From assembly GCA_913055625.1 (NCBI GenBank), contig CAJXJW010000001.1, positions 1 through 64,000 on the forward strand: a stretch of DNA of 64,000 nucleotides, written 5' to 3'. The translations under genes were made by a program, and so were the position numbers. The notes beneath the pieces were generated by a model. It was not told the origin of the DNA and searched no databases. It was given only the letters and a program-made list of their open reading frames with translations. The first letter of the stretch is position 1; each line of letters starts with the position of its first letter. The stretch is from an uncultured Pseudomonadota bacterium (GTDB lineage Bacteria; Pseudomonadota; Gammaproteobacteria; Steroidobacterales; Woeseiaceae). Positions 27,310-38,711 of the stretch are shown here, one piece after another.

Positions 27310-28252
27310 CGATCGACACTCCTTCCCGAAGGCGATAGCAGGCCCGGAGGCCACGCACCGTGCACGTTCGCGCATTCAACGTGCAGGTGGTGACACCTGA
27401 ACGCGACAGCACGCGTTCGTAGCGCCGCACCAGCGCCGGCTCGCCGATCAGGATAACGGAGCCGCGGGCATCGTGCCCGGCGTGGAGCGGCAGGCCGACG
27501 TCGCGCACGTCCGTGGCGATGAGCAGGCCGGACAGACACTCGGCAGCTTCGTTTCCGTTCCGGAGGTCCCCGGATACCGTGAGCGCCCGAACGGCGAAGA
27601 GGCTTCGCGACAGGGGCGGCTCGTCAGCCGACAACGCGAGATTCACGCCGACGTCGAATGCGGCATCATCGGTCGGGCGTTCGGCGTCGGGTGCGCGCAC
27701 CAGGACGCTGTGGTGATGCAGAACGTCGAACAGTTCGCCGGTGATTGCGGTGACGAACCGTTGAACACGGCCGTCGTCGACAAGGGCCCATTTCGTGTGC
27801 GTGCCGGGGAGGCAAACGACGTGCCGCCCTTGCTGCAACTCGCCCGTCAGTACGGCGCCGAGCAACTGTACGTCCTCGCCGCGCAGCACGTCCCGGTAGC
27901 CGGCTGCATGATTGCTCGACAGTCCGGGCAGGACCGAAACGTGGCGCCCGCGTGCGATGAACGTTGTCGCTGCATCGGCGTAGGCCGACCAGTCGACCGG
28001 GCAGGGCATGTACGGCGTCTCGCGCCAGCCGATGTCGGCGCCGGCCATGCCGGCAATGAGCGCAGGCGCGTCGCCAGGTTCAGTGCCGAGGCGGGCGACG
28101 CAGTCGTCGAACGCACCGCCGGCATCGTCGGTGAACTTGATACCGGGGCCGTCGGCCGCGGCGAGAACCTCGGGGAAGGGGCCGCCAGATTCGCGGCAAT
28201 GCCACAGCCGTAGCCGCGACGTGCCCCAGTCACCCAGAAGGATATCCGTCAC
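27299..28252 (-). CDS. dgoK: 2-dehydro-3-deoxygalactonokinase
   Basis: Phosphorylates 2-dehydro-3-deoxygalactonate with ATP before cleavage by DgoA. 317 residues of the DgoK family (actin-like ATPase fold). Signatures: LLGDWGTSRLRLW at the N-terminus, GMAGADIGWRETPYMPCP, LPGLSSNH, LPGTHTKWALVDDGRV and FMTGEL-like FVTAITGELFDVL. It lies 36 bp downstream of hppA and overlaps dgoA, so it may be read through from the hppA promoter. Confidence 0.9.
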   Translation of the reverse strand: MTDILLGDWGTSRLRLWHCRESGGPFPEVLAAADGPGIKFTDDAGGAFDDCVARLGTEPGDAPALIAGMAGADIGWRETPYMPCPVDWSAYADAATTFIARGRHVSVLPGLSSNHAAGYRDVLRGEDVQLLGAVLTGELQQGRHVVCLPGTHTKWALVDDGRVQRFVTAITGELFDVLHHHSVLVRAPDAERPTDDAAFDVGVNLALSADEPPLSRSLFAVRALTVSGDLRNGNEAAECLSGLLIATDVRDVGLPLHAGHDARGSVILIGEPALVRRYERVLSRSGVTTCTLNARTCTVRGLRACYRLREGVSIDEA

Positions 28253-28288
28253 GCGCGCGGCCCGGCTCGTGGGCTCGGCGGGAGGTCC

Positions 28289-30331
<2,043 letters not shown>

Positions 30332-30371
30332 GCTTGTCTCCTGCCTGCCGCTGGCCGATCAACACGAAAGC

Positions 30372-30388
30372 CCGGCGCCGGGCGCCGG
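30372..30388 (-). terminator. Perfect GC palindrome between pfp and hppA
   Basis: CCGGCGCC, one base and GGCGCCGG form a perfect 17-bp palindrome in the 170-bp gap, about 41 bp before the hppA start. On the minus strand it is followed by GCTTTCGTGTT. It could be a weak terminator or attenuator, or a structured hppA leader. Confidence 0.35.
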
Positions 30389-30501
30389 CGTCGGTCTGGA
30401 ATCCGCGAGATCGGAGCGTGATTGCGTCTTTTATTGTATTAAGGCTGCCGCGCGAGCTTGATGTCCCCCGAGACCCCAGACGGGCGGCAGCAGGGCGCGC
30501 A

Positions 30502-31764
30502 TCATACCACAAATTTTGTCTGTAACTTTCCGGGCACCGCCACGCCCTTGAGCGTCGGGTACTTCGGTAAGCCATTGATAAATGGTGGATAATCTTCACC
30601 GCGCACCAGGGGCGCGAGGTAGCGGCGGCAGGCCTCGGTGATGCCGAAGCCGTCTTTTGTAATGTAGCGGCGCGGCACCATCTTTTCCTTGTTCGCCACC
30701 CGGGACAAAGGTGCCGATCCGATCTTCCAGCGGTAGGGCTTGTCCGACGTGCGCTTGATCACCGGCATCACCGCGCTCTTGCCGGCGACGGCGAGGCGCA
30801 CGGCTTCCCGCCCGACGGCGTAGGCCTGTTCGACGTCGACTGCGGAGGCTATGTGCCGCGCGGACCGCTGCAGGTAATCGGCGATGGCGTAGTGGTACTT
30901 GTAACCGAGATTATCGCGCACCATTTGCGCGATCACCGGCGCCACGCCGCCGAGCTGCGCGTGGCCGAACGCATCGCGAGTACCGGCCTCCGCGAGAAAA
31001 CGCCCGTCGGGCCACGCGGCGCCTTCGCTGACGACGATGACGCAGTAGCCATGGTTCTCGACGCTCGCACGCACCTTCGCGAGGAACGCGGGCTGGTCGA
31101 ACGGCACTTCGGGGAACAGGATGATGTGCGGCGCGTCGCCCGGCTTGTCGCCGGCGAGGCCGCCGGCCGCTGCGATCCAGCCGGCGTGCCGGCCCATGAC
31201 CTCGAGGATGAACACTTTCGTCGACGTCGACGCCATCGACGCGACGTCCATCGCGGCCTCGCGGGTGGAGACAGCGACGTACTTGGCGACGGAACCGAAT
31301 CCCGGGCAGTTATCGGTCACCGGCAGGTCGTTGTCCACGGTCTTCGGTACGCCGATGGCCTGCACCGGGAAGCCCATCTTCTTCGAGATCAGCGACACCT
31401 TGTGCGCGGTGTCCATGCTGTCGTTGCCGCCGTTGTAGAAGAAGTAGCCAATATTGTGGGCGCGAAACACCTCGATCAGCCGCTCGTACTCCGCCCGGTT
31501 CTCCTCGATGCCCTTCAGCTTGTAGCGCGCCGAGCCGAATGCGCCGCCGGGCATGTTCCGGAGCGCCGCGATGGTCGCCGCCGTCTCCCGGTTCGTGTCG
31601 ATCATGTCTTCGGTCAACGCGCCGATGATGCCGTTGCGGCCGGCGTAGACGTTGGCGATATGCTTGCGGTGCTTGCGGGCCGTCTCGATGACGCCGCAGG
31701 CGGAAGCGTTGATGACGGCAGTGACGCCACCGGATTGGGCGTAGAAGGCGTTCATGGCGGGCAT
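30502..31764 (-). CDS. pfp: Pyrophosphate-dependent 6-phosphofructokinase
   Basis: Reversibly phosphorylates fructose 6-phosphate with PPi in place of ATP. 420 residues from ATG 31764, which has GGGAG 8 nt upstream; ATG 31755 is also possible. PPi use is read from two positions: YNGGNDS has Asp where ATP enzymes have the second Gly of GGDGS, and GVPKTVDND has Lys where ATP enzymes have Gly (PGTIDND). MGRHAGW and the C-terminal PRRYITKDGFGIT are also typical. It is next to the proton-pumping pyrophosphatase, an association known from Methylococcus capsulatus, and divergent from adk. Confidence 0.93.
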   Translation of the reverse strand: MPAMNAFYAQSGGVTAVINASACGVIETARKHRKHIANVYAGRNGIIGALTEDMIDTNRETAATIAALRNMPGGAFGSARYKLKGIEENRAEYERLIEVFRAHNIGYFFYNGGNDSMDTAHKVSLISKKMGFPVQAIGVPKTVDNDLPVTDNCPGFGSVAKYVAVSTREAAMDVASMASTSTKVFILEVMGRHAGWIAAAGGLAGDKPGDAPHIILFPEVPFDQPAFLAKVRASVENHGYCVIVVSEGAAWPDGRFLAEAGTRDAFGHAQLGGVAPVIAQMVRDNLGYKYHYAIADYLQRSARHIASAVDVEQAYAVGREAVRLAVAGKSAVMPVIKRTSDKPYRWKIGSAPLSRVANKEKMVPRRYITKDGFGITEACRRYLAPLVRGEDYPPFINGLPKYPTLKGVAVPGKLQTKFVV

Positions 31765-31938
31765 CGGCTGGGCTCCCGGGAGAGGATGGAAGCGCCTGAG
31801 CATATCGGAATCGGGCGGTCCGTTCAGCGCCCGGCGGGCCTCGATTGACCTCACCCGCGCGAGCCGGTAGCGTACCTCGCCCCGATCGCTCCCGCGGAGC
31901 GGTCGGCGTCGTTACCAGGAAACTCAGGATAACTGCCG

Positions 31939-32580
31939 ATGCGAATCGTACTGCTGGGCGCCCCCGGGTCCGGGAAAGGCACCCAGGCCAAGCTTCTGAT
32001 CGAGAAACGCCGGGTCCCGCATATCTCGACCGGCGACATGCTGCGCGCAGCGGTCGCCTCGGGCACCCGCTTCGGTCTGAAGGCGAAGTCGATCATGGAA
32101 GCCGGCAACCTGGTGCCCGATGATGTCATGCTGGGCATCATCGCCGAACGCCTCGCACAGCCGGACGCCGCCGACGGCTTCATTCTCGACGGGTTTCCCC
32201 GTACCCGTCAGCAGGCGATGGACCTCGAGGAGCTGCTGGACCAGCTCGGCGCGCCGCTCGATGCCGCGATCCTGATGGACGTCGACTTCGACATCCTGAT
32301 GAAGCGCCTGACCGGCCGGCGCACCTGCTCGGCGACCGGCAAGCTGCTGAACGTCTATTTCTCGCCGAAGGCGGAGCTCGAGGCGTGCAAGGCAGCCGGC
32401 GGCGAGTTGCTCCAGCGCGACGACGACAACGAGGAAACCATCGCCCGGCGCCTCGACGTGTACCGGGAGAACACCGAACCCGTCGTCGAGTACTACCGGA
32501 AGCGCGGCAAGCTCAGGGTGGTCGACGCAGAAGGCACCGTCGATGCCGTGAGCGATCGCCTGAAGGAAGCGCTCGGCTAG
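31939..32580 (+). CDS. adk: Adenylate kinase
   Basis: Balances ATP, ADP and AMP. 213 residues. The P-loop is GAPGSGKGT (residues 7-15). STGDMLRAAV, the core ILDGFPRTRQQA and the LID start GRRTCSATGK are present. The LID has an isolated Cys rather than the four-Cys zinc set. It is divergent from pfp with a 174-bp gap, and convergent with rnd 22 bp away. In an organism using PPi in glycolysis, Adk helps clear AMP made by PPi-releasing reactions. Confidence 0.97.
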   Translation: MRIVLLGAPGSGKGTQAKLLIEKRRVPHISTGDMLRAAVASGTRFGLKAKSIMEAGNLVPDDVMLGIIAERLAQPDAADGFILDGFPRTRQQAMDLEELLDQLGAPLDAAILMDVDFDILMKRLTGRRTCSATGKLLNVYFSPKAELEACKAAGGELLQRDDDNEETIARRLDVYRENTEPVVEYYRKRGKLRVVDAEGTVDAVSDRLKEALG

Positions 32581-32602
32581 GAAGACGCCGCAGCAGCCCG
32601 CG

Positions 32603-33694
32603 TCAGGCCGGCAGCATCGAGTACAGCCGGTCTCCGACCAGGTCGCGCCGCCAGCCCGAAAACACCCGCGACTCGCGGTTGCCGTCGACCACCACGGCGG
32701 CGAGTTCCTTTTTCGAGGCGATGGTCTCGGCGGCAACGCCGAGATCGCCGGCGCATTCTGCGACCAGGTCCTGCATCGCTTTCAGCAGCGATCGCTGCTG
32801 CTCGTCCGGCGGCCCGCGCCGCGCCGGCGCCGGGTCCGTCGACGGGCCGTTCTTGCGCGCCGCCGCAATCGCGTCCAGCAGTTCGCCACCCGCTCGCTGC
32901 ACGAGCTTCGGCGTCACGCCGTCGATGTGCTCGAGGTCCGCTTTCGTGGCCGGCAACCGGTAGGCGATGTCCGTGAGAACGTTGTCCTTCAGAATCCACT
33001 GGCGCGGAAGATTGCGGCGCAGCGCCTGTTGTTCCCGCCAGGTGGCGAGCCGTTCGGCGGCGGCGCGCCGGGCGCCTCGGAAGTTGCGGGCGCCTTTCAG
33101 GCGCTGGATCGCGGCTGCCGGGTCGACGTCGTGCAGTGCCGGGTCCAGCAACAGCGCGGAATCGGCGAGCGCCCAGTCGAGGCGCCCGCGGGCATCGAGC
33201 ATGTCGCCGAGGCGGTCACGCGCCGGCAGCAGGTATTCGACGTCTTCGGCGGCGTACTCGAGGTACTCGTCCGGCAGCGGACGCGCCGCCCAGTTTGCGC
33301 GCGTGTGCGATTTCGGCAGCTCGACGTCGAACAGCTCCTGTACGAGCCCTGCGTAACCGAGCTGCGGCTGATAGCCGAGCAGGGCGGCCGCGATCTGCGT
33401 GTCGAAGAGCGTTTGCGGCATGCGGCCGGCCGTCTGGTAGAGCACCTCGATGTCCTGGCGCGCGGAGTGGGCGACCCAGTCCGGCTTCATCAACGCGCTC
33501 CAGAATGCGTCGAGGTCGTTGTCGCCCAGCGGATCGATGCAGTAGATCTCTTCCGCGGTCGACACCTGCACGAGGCACAGTTGCGAAAAAAACGTCCGTT
33601 CGCGCATGAACTCGGTATCGACGCCGATGGCGCCGACACCGTCGAAGCGTGCGGCGATGCGATCGGGTTGTTCGACGTACGTGTAGTGCGGCAT
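32603..33694 (-). CDS. rnd: Ribonuclease D
   Basis: 3'-5' exoribonuclease that trims tRNA precursors. 363 residues. The DEDD exonuclease domain (about 1-200) shows DTEFMRERT with Asp26 and Glu28, then SARQDIEVL and YAAEDVEYLLP. An HRDC domain follows (about 205-290), containing LPRQWILKDN and the IDGVTPKLVQR helix, then a shorter C-terminal domain. It is divergent from mpl with a 74-bp gap. Confidence 0.96.
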   Translation of the reverse strand: MPHYTYVEQPDRIAARFDGVGAIGVDTEFMRERTFFSQLCLVQVSTAEEIYCIDPLGDNDLDAFWSALMKPDWVAHSARQDIEVLYQTAGRMPQTLFDTQIAAALLGYQPQLGYAGLVQELFDVELPKSHTRANWAARPLPDEYLEYAAEDVEYLLPARDRLGDMLDARGRLDWALADSALLLDPALHDVDPAAAIQRLKGARNFRGARRAAAERLATWREQQALRRNLPRQWILKDNVLTDIAYRLPATKADLEHIDGVTPKLVQRAGGELLDAIAAARKNGPSTDPAPARRGPPDEQQRSLLKAMQDLVAECAGDLGVAAETIASKKELAAVVVDGNRESRVFSGWRRDLVGDRLYSMLPA

Positions 33695-33768
33695 GCGCAG
33701 AGGTTAACATGCGAAAATGACACCAGGGGCCGGCGTACGCATGCACGGCCGGGAACACGGAAGCGCTG

Positions 33769-35151
33769 ATGCACGTACACATCCTCGGAATCTGCGGCAC
33801 GTTCATGGGCGGCGTGGCGGCCCTCGCCGCGGCGGCCGGCCATCGCGTCACCGGCAGCGACGCAAACGTCTATCCGCCGATGAGCAACCAGCTCAGGGAC
33901 CTCGGCATCGACATCCACGAGGGCTACGACGCGGCGCAACTCGATGTCCGGCCGGACTGCGTCGTCGTCGGCAACGTCATGTCGCGCGGCACTCCGGTCG
34001 TTGAGGCCATGCTCGACCGCGGTATCGCCTGCCGGTCAGGGCCGCAGTGGCTCGCCGAGAACGTGCTGCACGGGTGCCACGTGTTCGCCGTCGCCGGTAC
34101 GCACGGCAAGACCACGACGTCGAGCATGCTCGCCTGGATCCTGCAGGACGCGGGCCTCGAGCCCGGTTTCCTGATCGGCGGCATCCCCGCGAACTTCGAC
34201 GTGTCGGCCCGTTACGGCAAGGGTGAGCTGTTCGTCGTCGAGGCCGACGAGTACGACACGGCTTTTTTCGACAAGCGCGCCAAGTTCGTGCACTACCGGC
34301 CCCGGACCCTGGTGCTGAACAACCTGGAATACGACCACGCGGACATCTACCGCGACCTCGACGCCATCCTTTGGCAGTTCCACCAATTGTTGCGAACCGT
34401 GCCCGGCGCCGGCCGCATCGTGGTGAACGGCGCCGATGCGAATCTCGACCGCCTCCTGGAAATGGGCTGCTGGACGCCGACGGAGCGCTTTGGCGCGGGT
34501 GGCAAGGGCGACTGGCAGGGACGGTTTGCCGACGCCGCGGAAAAGCGCATCGAGGTGCGCGACCCGGACGGTGGCAGCGGCACGGCGCGCTGGCACATGG
34601 CGGGCGCGCACAACCTCGAGAACGCGGTAGCGGCCGTCGCGGCCGCGCGCTCGGTCGGCGTCAGTACCGCAGCCGCGGTCGATGCCCTGTCGCGTTTCGA
34701 AGGCGTCAAGCGACGCATGGAGCGAACCGCCACGGTGGCGGACATCGCGATCTTTGACGACTTCGCCCACCATCCGACCGCGATTCGGCGCACCATCGAT
34801 GCGCTGCGCCGGCGGAATCCCGGTCGCCGCCTCGTCGTCGCCGTCGAGCCGCGCTCGAACACGATGAAGCTCGGCGTGCACAATGCCGAATTCGGCAAAT
34901 CGCTGGCCGGCGCCGACCTGGTCTGGCTGTACCGGCCCCGCGAAATGACGGCGGACTTCGACAGTGCCCTGGCCCCGCTGGGCCGCAAGCTGCGCAGTTT
35001 CGACGACTACGACCGGCTCGTGACGGACATGTCGGGCCAGCTGCAGAGTGGCGACCAGGTCGTGTTCATGAGCAACGGCGGCTTCGGCGGCGCACGGCAG
35101 ACGCTCACGGCGATGCTGCAGCGCATCCGGGGCGCGACGCCGCCCGCCTGA
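33769..35151 (+). CDS. mpl: Murein peptide ligase Mpl
   Basis: Joins the recycled tripeptide L-Ala-gamma-D-Glu-mDAP to UDP-MurNAc, saving new synthesis during peptidoglycan recycling. 460 residues of the Mur ligase family. The N-terminal HILGICGTFMGG (nucleotide-sugar binding), the central ATP site AGTHGKTTTSSMLAW (near residue 110), VEADEYDTAFFDKRAKF, and DDFAHHPTAI are specific to Mpl. It is followed 36 bp later by the LON-domain gene. Confidence 0.97.
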   Translation: MHVHILGICGTFMGGVAALAAAAGHRVTGSDANVYPPMSNQLRDLGIDIHEGYDAAQLDVRPDCVVVGNVMSRGTPVVEAMLDRGIACRSGPQWLAENVLHGCHVFAVAGTHGKTTTSSMLAWILQDAGLEPGFLIGGIPANFDVSARYGKGELFVVEADEYDTAFFDKRAKFVHYRPRTLVLNNLEYDHADIYRDLDAILWQFHQLLRTVPGAGRIVVNGADANLDRLLEMGCWTPTERFGAGGKGDWQGRFADAAEKRIEVRDPDGGSGTARWHMAGAHNLENAVAAVAAARSVGVSTAAAVDALSRFEGVKRRMERTATVADIAIFDDFAHHPTAIRRTIDALRRRNPGRRLVVAVEPRSNTMKLGVHNAEFGKSLAGADLVWLYRPREMTADFDSALAPLGRKLRSFDDYDRLVTDMSGQLQSGDQVVFMSNGGFGGARQTLTAMLQRIRGATPPA

Positions 35152-35175
35152 CCGGAGGCCGGGCCGCGCTTCCCC

Positions 35176-35181
35176 TATAAT
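35176..35181 (+). promoter_or_regulatory. Perfect TATAAT just before the LON-domain gene
   Basis: TATAAT at 35176-35181 ends 6 nt before GTG 35188, so transcription from it would start at the start codon. No good -35 hexamer is seen 16-18 bp upstream. Confidence 0.4.
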
Positions 35182-35187
35182 CAGGGG

Positions 35188-35784
35188 GTGCGCGTGCCCC
35201 TGTTTCCGCTGAATACCGTCCTGTTTCCGGGCGGGCCCCTGCCGCTCCGAATCTTCGAGGCGCGCTACGTCGACATGGTCAGCGAACGGCTGCGCGCCGA
35301 CGGGCCGTTCGGTGTCCTGCTGATACGCGACGGGCGCGAAACGGGCCCCGCGACGACCTACGAGGTGGGCACGCTGGCCCGTATCACCGACTGGTACCAG
35401 GGCAGCGACGGCCTGCTGGGCGTGACCGCGATCGGCGGGCAGCGCTTCCGCCTCTTGTCCGTGGACCGGCAAGCGGACGGCCTGAACACGGGCGAAGTCG
35501 AATTGCTGCCGGAAGAACCGCAGGTGCCGCTGCCGGACGAGTACGGCGGCATCGTCGAAATTCTGTCCGCGGTGCTGGACGATCTCGGGCGCCTGTACGA
35601 CTCACTCGACCGCCGCTACGACGACGCCACCTGGCTGACGTGGCGTTTCGTCGAGGTGTTGCCGCTCGACCTCGAGGACAAGCAGGCCTGCCTCGAAAAC
35701 AGCTCGGCCTCGGAGCGCCTGGACCTGGTCTTGCGCCTGCTCGACAGCGTGCGGCAAGCGTCGCCGGGGCCGGAACCGGAATAG
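35188..35784 (+). CDS. Stand-alone LON N-terminal (substrate-binding) domain protein
   Basis: 198 residues that match only the N-terminal domain of Lon protease; there is no AAA or peptidase part. The opening PLFPLNTVLFPGGPLPLRIFEARY is diagnostic. Such proteins are common but poorly characterised; in one human relative (cereblon) a related domain binds ubiquitin-ligase substrates. The start is GTG 35188, or GTG 35194, which would use the preceding AGGGGG as ribosome binding site. It follows mpl and is convergent with hemL (3 bp apart). Confidence 0.88.
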   Translation: MRVPLFPLNTVLFPGGPLPLRIFEARYVDMVSERLRADGPFGVLLIRDGRETGPATTYEVGTLARITDWYQGSDGLLGVTAIGGQRFRLLSVDRQADGLNTGEVELLPEEPQVPLPDEYGGIVEILSAVLDDLGRLYDSLDRRYDDATWLTWRFVEVLPLDLEDKQACLENSSASERLDLVLRLLDSVRQASPGPEPE

Positions 35785-35787
35785 GGT

Positions 35788-37059
35788 TCAGGCGAGCCCG
35801 GCGAAGACCGTGCGTGCCGCGGCCAGCGTCTGCGCGATCTCGTCCTCGCCGTGGGCAGCGGAGACGAAGCCGGCCTCGAAGGCCGAGGGCGCGAAATACA
35901 CGCCGGCGTCGAGCATGCCGTGGAAGAAGCGCCGGAAACGTTCGGTGTCCGCGGCCGCGACCTGCGCGAAGTCGCGTACCGGAGCGTCGTCCGAGAACAC
36001 GAACCCGAACATGCCGCCGGCGGACTCGGTGGCCAGCGGTACGCCGGCGTCCGATGCGGCCGCGGCGAGGCCGTCGACCAGGTCACGCGTGCGCTGTGTG
36101 AGCGATTCGTAGAAGCCGGGCGCACCGAGCTTTTCCAGTGTGCAAAGTCCGGCGGCCATCGCCACCGGGTTGCCGCTGAGGGTTCCGGCCTGGTAGACCG
36201 GACCGTCGGGCGCGATGCTCGCCATGACGTCGGCCCGGCCGCCGAACGCGGCCGCCGGCATGCCGCCGCCCACGATCTTGCCGAGAGTCGTCAGGTCCGG
36301 AGTGATGCCGTACAGTGCCTGGGCGCCGCCTTGCGCAACCCGGAAACCGGTCATGACCTCGTCGAAGATGAGCAGTGCGCCCGCCGCGCTGCAGCGTTCG
36401 CGCAGCGCCTCGAGGAACCCGGGCACCGGCGGCACCATGTTCATGTTGCCGGCGATCGGCTCGACGATGACGCAGGCGAGCCGTTCGCCGAGTTCGTCGA
36501 ACGCCGCCGCGACGGCGTCGATGTCGTTGAACGGCAGCGTCACCGTGTCACGCGCGAGCCCGGCCGGCACGCCCGGCGAACTCGGCACACCGAGCGTCAA
36601 TGCGCCCGAGCCGGCCTTGATGAGCAGGGAATCGGAGTGGCCGTGGTAGCAGCCTTCGAACTTGATGATCGTGTCGCGCCCGGTATGGCCGCGGGCCAGC
36701 CTGATCGCGCTCATCGTCGCCTCGGTGCCGGAGCTCACCATGCGCACGCGCTCCATCGAGGGCACCATGGCGCAGATCTTCTCCGCGATGCGCGTCTCGA
36801 GCACGCACGGCGCACCGAAACTGAGGCCCCGGCGTGCGGTGGCGACCACGGCCTCGATCACGTCCGGGTCCGCGTGGCCCAGGATCATCGGGCCCCAGGA
36901 GCCGACATAGTCGATCAGCCGCCGGCCGTCTTCCGTCTCCAGCCATGCCCCTCCCGCGCTCCGAAAGAACACGGGCTCCCCGCCGACGCCGGCGAATGCG
37001 CGGACCGGCGAATTCACGCCGCCGGCGATGACCCGGCGCGCGTCGTCGAACAGGCTCAT
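35788..37059 (-). CDS. hemL: Glutamate-1-semialdehyde 2,1-aminomutase
   Basis: PLP enzyme making 5-aminolevulinate in the C5 route to haem and the corrin ring. 423 residues. The start [10 protein letters not shown], the cofactor-binding [16 protein letters not shown] and the PLP lysine in [13 protein letters not shown] (near residue 260) are clear. Its start codon overlaps the stop of the TraB/GumN gene (ATGA), so it is the last gene of the metK-ahcY-cpdA-traB-hemL string. The organism uses B12 for NrdJ, so this enzyme supplies both haem and corrin precursors. Confidence 0.97.
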   Translation of the reverse strand: MSLFDDARRVIAGGVNSPVRAFAGVGGEPVFFRSAGGAWLETEDGRRLIDYVGSWGPMILGHADPDVIEAVVATARRGLSFGAPCVLETRIAEKICAMVPSMERVRMVSSGTEATMSAIRLARGHTGRDTIIKFEGCYHGHSDSLLIKAGSGALTLGVPSSPGVPAGLARDTVTLPFNDIDAVAAAFDELGERLACVIVEPIAGNMNMVPPVPGFLEALRERCSAAGALLIFDEVMTGFRVAQGGAQALYGITPDLTTLGKIVGGGMPAAAFGGRADVMASIAPDGPVYQAGTLSGNPVAMAAGLCTLEKLGAPGFYESLTQRTRDLVDGLAAAASDAGVPLATESAGGMFGFVFSDDAPVRDFAQVAAADTERFRRFFHGMLDAGVYFAPSAFEAGFVSAAHGEDEIAQTLAAARTVFAGLA

Positions 37060-37940
37060 TCGTCGCCCTCGCGCATCTGCTGCGTACGGATGCCGCGTGC
37101 TTCGAGCAAGGCGGGCACGCCGTCGTCGCCGATGAGGTGCGCCGCGCCGACCACGACGAGGTAGTCGTCGTCGTCATCGAGCAGGCCCGTGATCGCCGCG
37201 AGCCAGCGGCGATTGCGCTCCGCGAGCAGTGCCTCGTAGAGCTCGTCCGAAGCCTGGATCTCGGCCAGCATCTCGCGCTCGAGGAAGGCGGTATCGCCGT
37301 TGCGCCATGCCGTGATCAGTGCGTCCATGTCTGTTTCCAGCGTCTCTCCGTCGCGCAGCACCTGCAGCAAAAACTCGCGTTGCGCGTCGATCGAAAGGCC
37401 GTCGAGGAACGCGAGTTGTTCCTCGACCGTTTCGAGGCCCTCGATGGCCTTGCCGTCCTGGCTGGCCTTCATCGCCATGTGCATTTCGATGCCGTAGAGG
37501 GGGTTGAAGCCGATGCGCGTCAGCACGAGTTGCTGCACGGTCAGCGCCGCGAACCACGGTTCCGTGCTCCCGAGCAGGTCGAGCGGGATCTCGAGCGTTG
37601 CCGCGGTCTCCGCGGCATCCGCGTACGGCCCGGCGCCCATCAGGTCCGCCAGCGTACGGCCGTCGCGGAGGACGCCGATCCGGTTCGTCTCGGCCTGGAT
37701 CGCAACCGGGTCGAGGTCGTCCATATCGAGTTCCATGACCAGCGCTTCGGCGTCGGCGTAGGCCGCCTCGATCACGTCCGGCAGGGGGTGGTCCTGCTTG
37801 CGGAGGAGGTGGACGCTGCCGAGCAGGTACACGCGATTGCGGTCGCCCTCGACCAGCCACATCGACACGGGGTGCTCGCCGTCCGCCAGCAGGGGCAACG
37901 GCGCGAGCAGCGACAGGAGTACGAGAAGTCTAATTTTCAT
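37056..37940 (-). CDS. TraB/GumN family protein with signal peptide
   Basis: 294 residues with a cleavable signal peptide ([19 protein letters not shown]). The mature part has the TraB/GumN opening [10 protein letters not shown], with the conserved His in GSxH. Near the end come [13 protein letters not shown] and a LLxxxG step. The fold belongs to the Tiki/TraB/GumN (EreA-like) metalloprotease-related clan; GxxH and GAAH histidines and the ELD glutamate could be catalytic. Exact role unknown. ATG 37940 is inside the end of cpdA (11-bp overlap) and the stop overlaps hemL. Confidence 0.85.
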   Translation of the reverse strand: MKIRLLVLLSLLAPLPLLADGEHPVSMWLVEGDRNRVYLLGSVHLLRKQDHPLPDVIEAAYADAEALVMELDMDDLDPVAIQAETNRIGVLRDGRTLADLMGAGPYADAAETAATLEIPLDLLGSTEPWFAALTVQQLVLTRIGFNPLYGIEMHMAMKASQDGKAIEGLETVEEQLAFLDGLSIDAQREFLLQVLRDGETLETDMDALITAWRNGDTAFLEREMLAEIQASDELYEALLAERNRRWLAAITGLLDDDDDYLVVVGAAHLIGDDGVPALLEARGIRTQQMREGDE

Positions 37941-38700
37941 CAATCCACACGAGTTGGGTTTCGATTTGACCGTCGGCGCCGAGTTCGACGCGGCGCCATG
38001 CCGGCGGCCGGTCGTCGACGGCGTAGTCCTCGCTGCCGGGAAGGAACTGTCGGCACGTCGAGGGCGTGCCCAGGATCCGGAGTCCATTATGCGTCGAGTC
38101 GTGCGCCTGGTGCACGTGGCCGAACAGGATGCCGCGTACGCGGGCGACGCCGCGCAGGCGCTCGAGTGCGCCGTCCACGTCGACCATGCCCACGGCGTCC
38201 AGCCATGCCGTGCCGACGATGACCGGGGGGTGGTGCAGGTGCACGAGAACGTGTTTCGCGTCACTGGCTTCGACCGCGGCGCGCAGGCGCCCGGCTTCGT
38301 CGGCCGGGACGGCACCCGCGACCTCGCCCTCGACCGCCGAGTCGAGGCCCATGATCAGCCAGTCCCCGCAATCGACGGCGGCGCAGTAGTAAAAGCCCGC
38401 GCTCTCGCAGGCCTCGCGCAACCGGTCGGGGACGTCGTGATTGCCCGGGACGCAGTGAACCGGCAGGCCGAGGCCCGACAGCGCGTCGACGAAGCGGCGA
38501 TAGGCCCCCGCGCTGTGGTCCTGCGCGATATCGCCGGTGACGATCACCCGGTCCGCGGACCAGCCCGACCCGCGATAGTCGTCGAGCGCGCGGTCCAGGG
38601 AAGCGGCCGTGACGACGCCGCGAAGCTCCGCGGCGTCGTCCGCAAACAGGTGCGGGTCCGTGAGATGCAGGATCCGCAGTGGCGCCGGGGCTTGCGACAC
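37930..38700 (-). CDS. cpdA: Metallophosphoesterase, CpdA-like (3',5'-cAMP phosphodiesterase)
   Basis: Predicted to hydrolyse cyclic AMP, or a related phosphodiester. 256 residues, soluble. The binuclear metal motifs are all present: LTDPHLF (DxH), VTGDIAQD (GDxxxD/GD), PGNHDV (GNHD), LVHLHHPP (H) and GHVHQAHD (GHxH). It lies 11 bp after ahcY and overlaps the TraB gene by 11 bp. CpdA fits by length and the NHDV-HHPPV pattern; a nucleotide or phospholipid phosphodiesterase cannot be excluded. Confidence 0.82.
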   Translation of the reverse strand: MSQAPAPLRILHLTDPHLFADDAAELRGVVTAASLDRALDDYRGSGWSADRVIVTGDIAQDHSAGAYRRFVDALSGLGLPVHCVPGNHDVPDRLREACESAGFYYCAAVDCGDWLIMGLDSAVEGEVAGAVPADEAGRLRAAVEASDAKHVLVHLHHPPVIVGTAWLDAVGMVDVDGALERLRGVARVRGILFGHVHQAHDSTHNGLRILGTPSTCRQFLPGSEDYAVDDRPPAWRRVELGADGQIETQLVWIDEN

Positions 38701-38711
38701 GCGCCGCCGGC

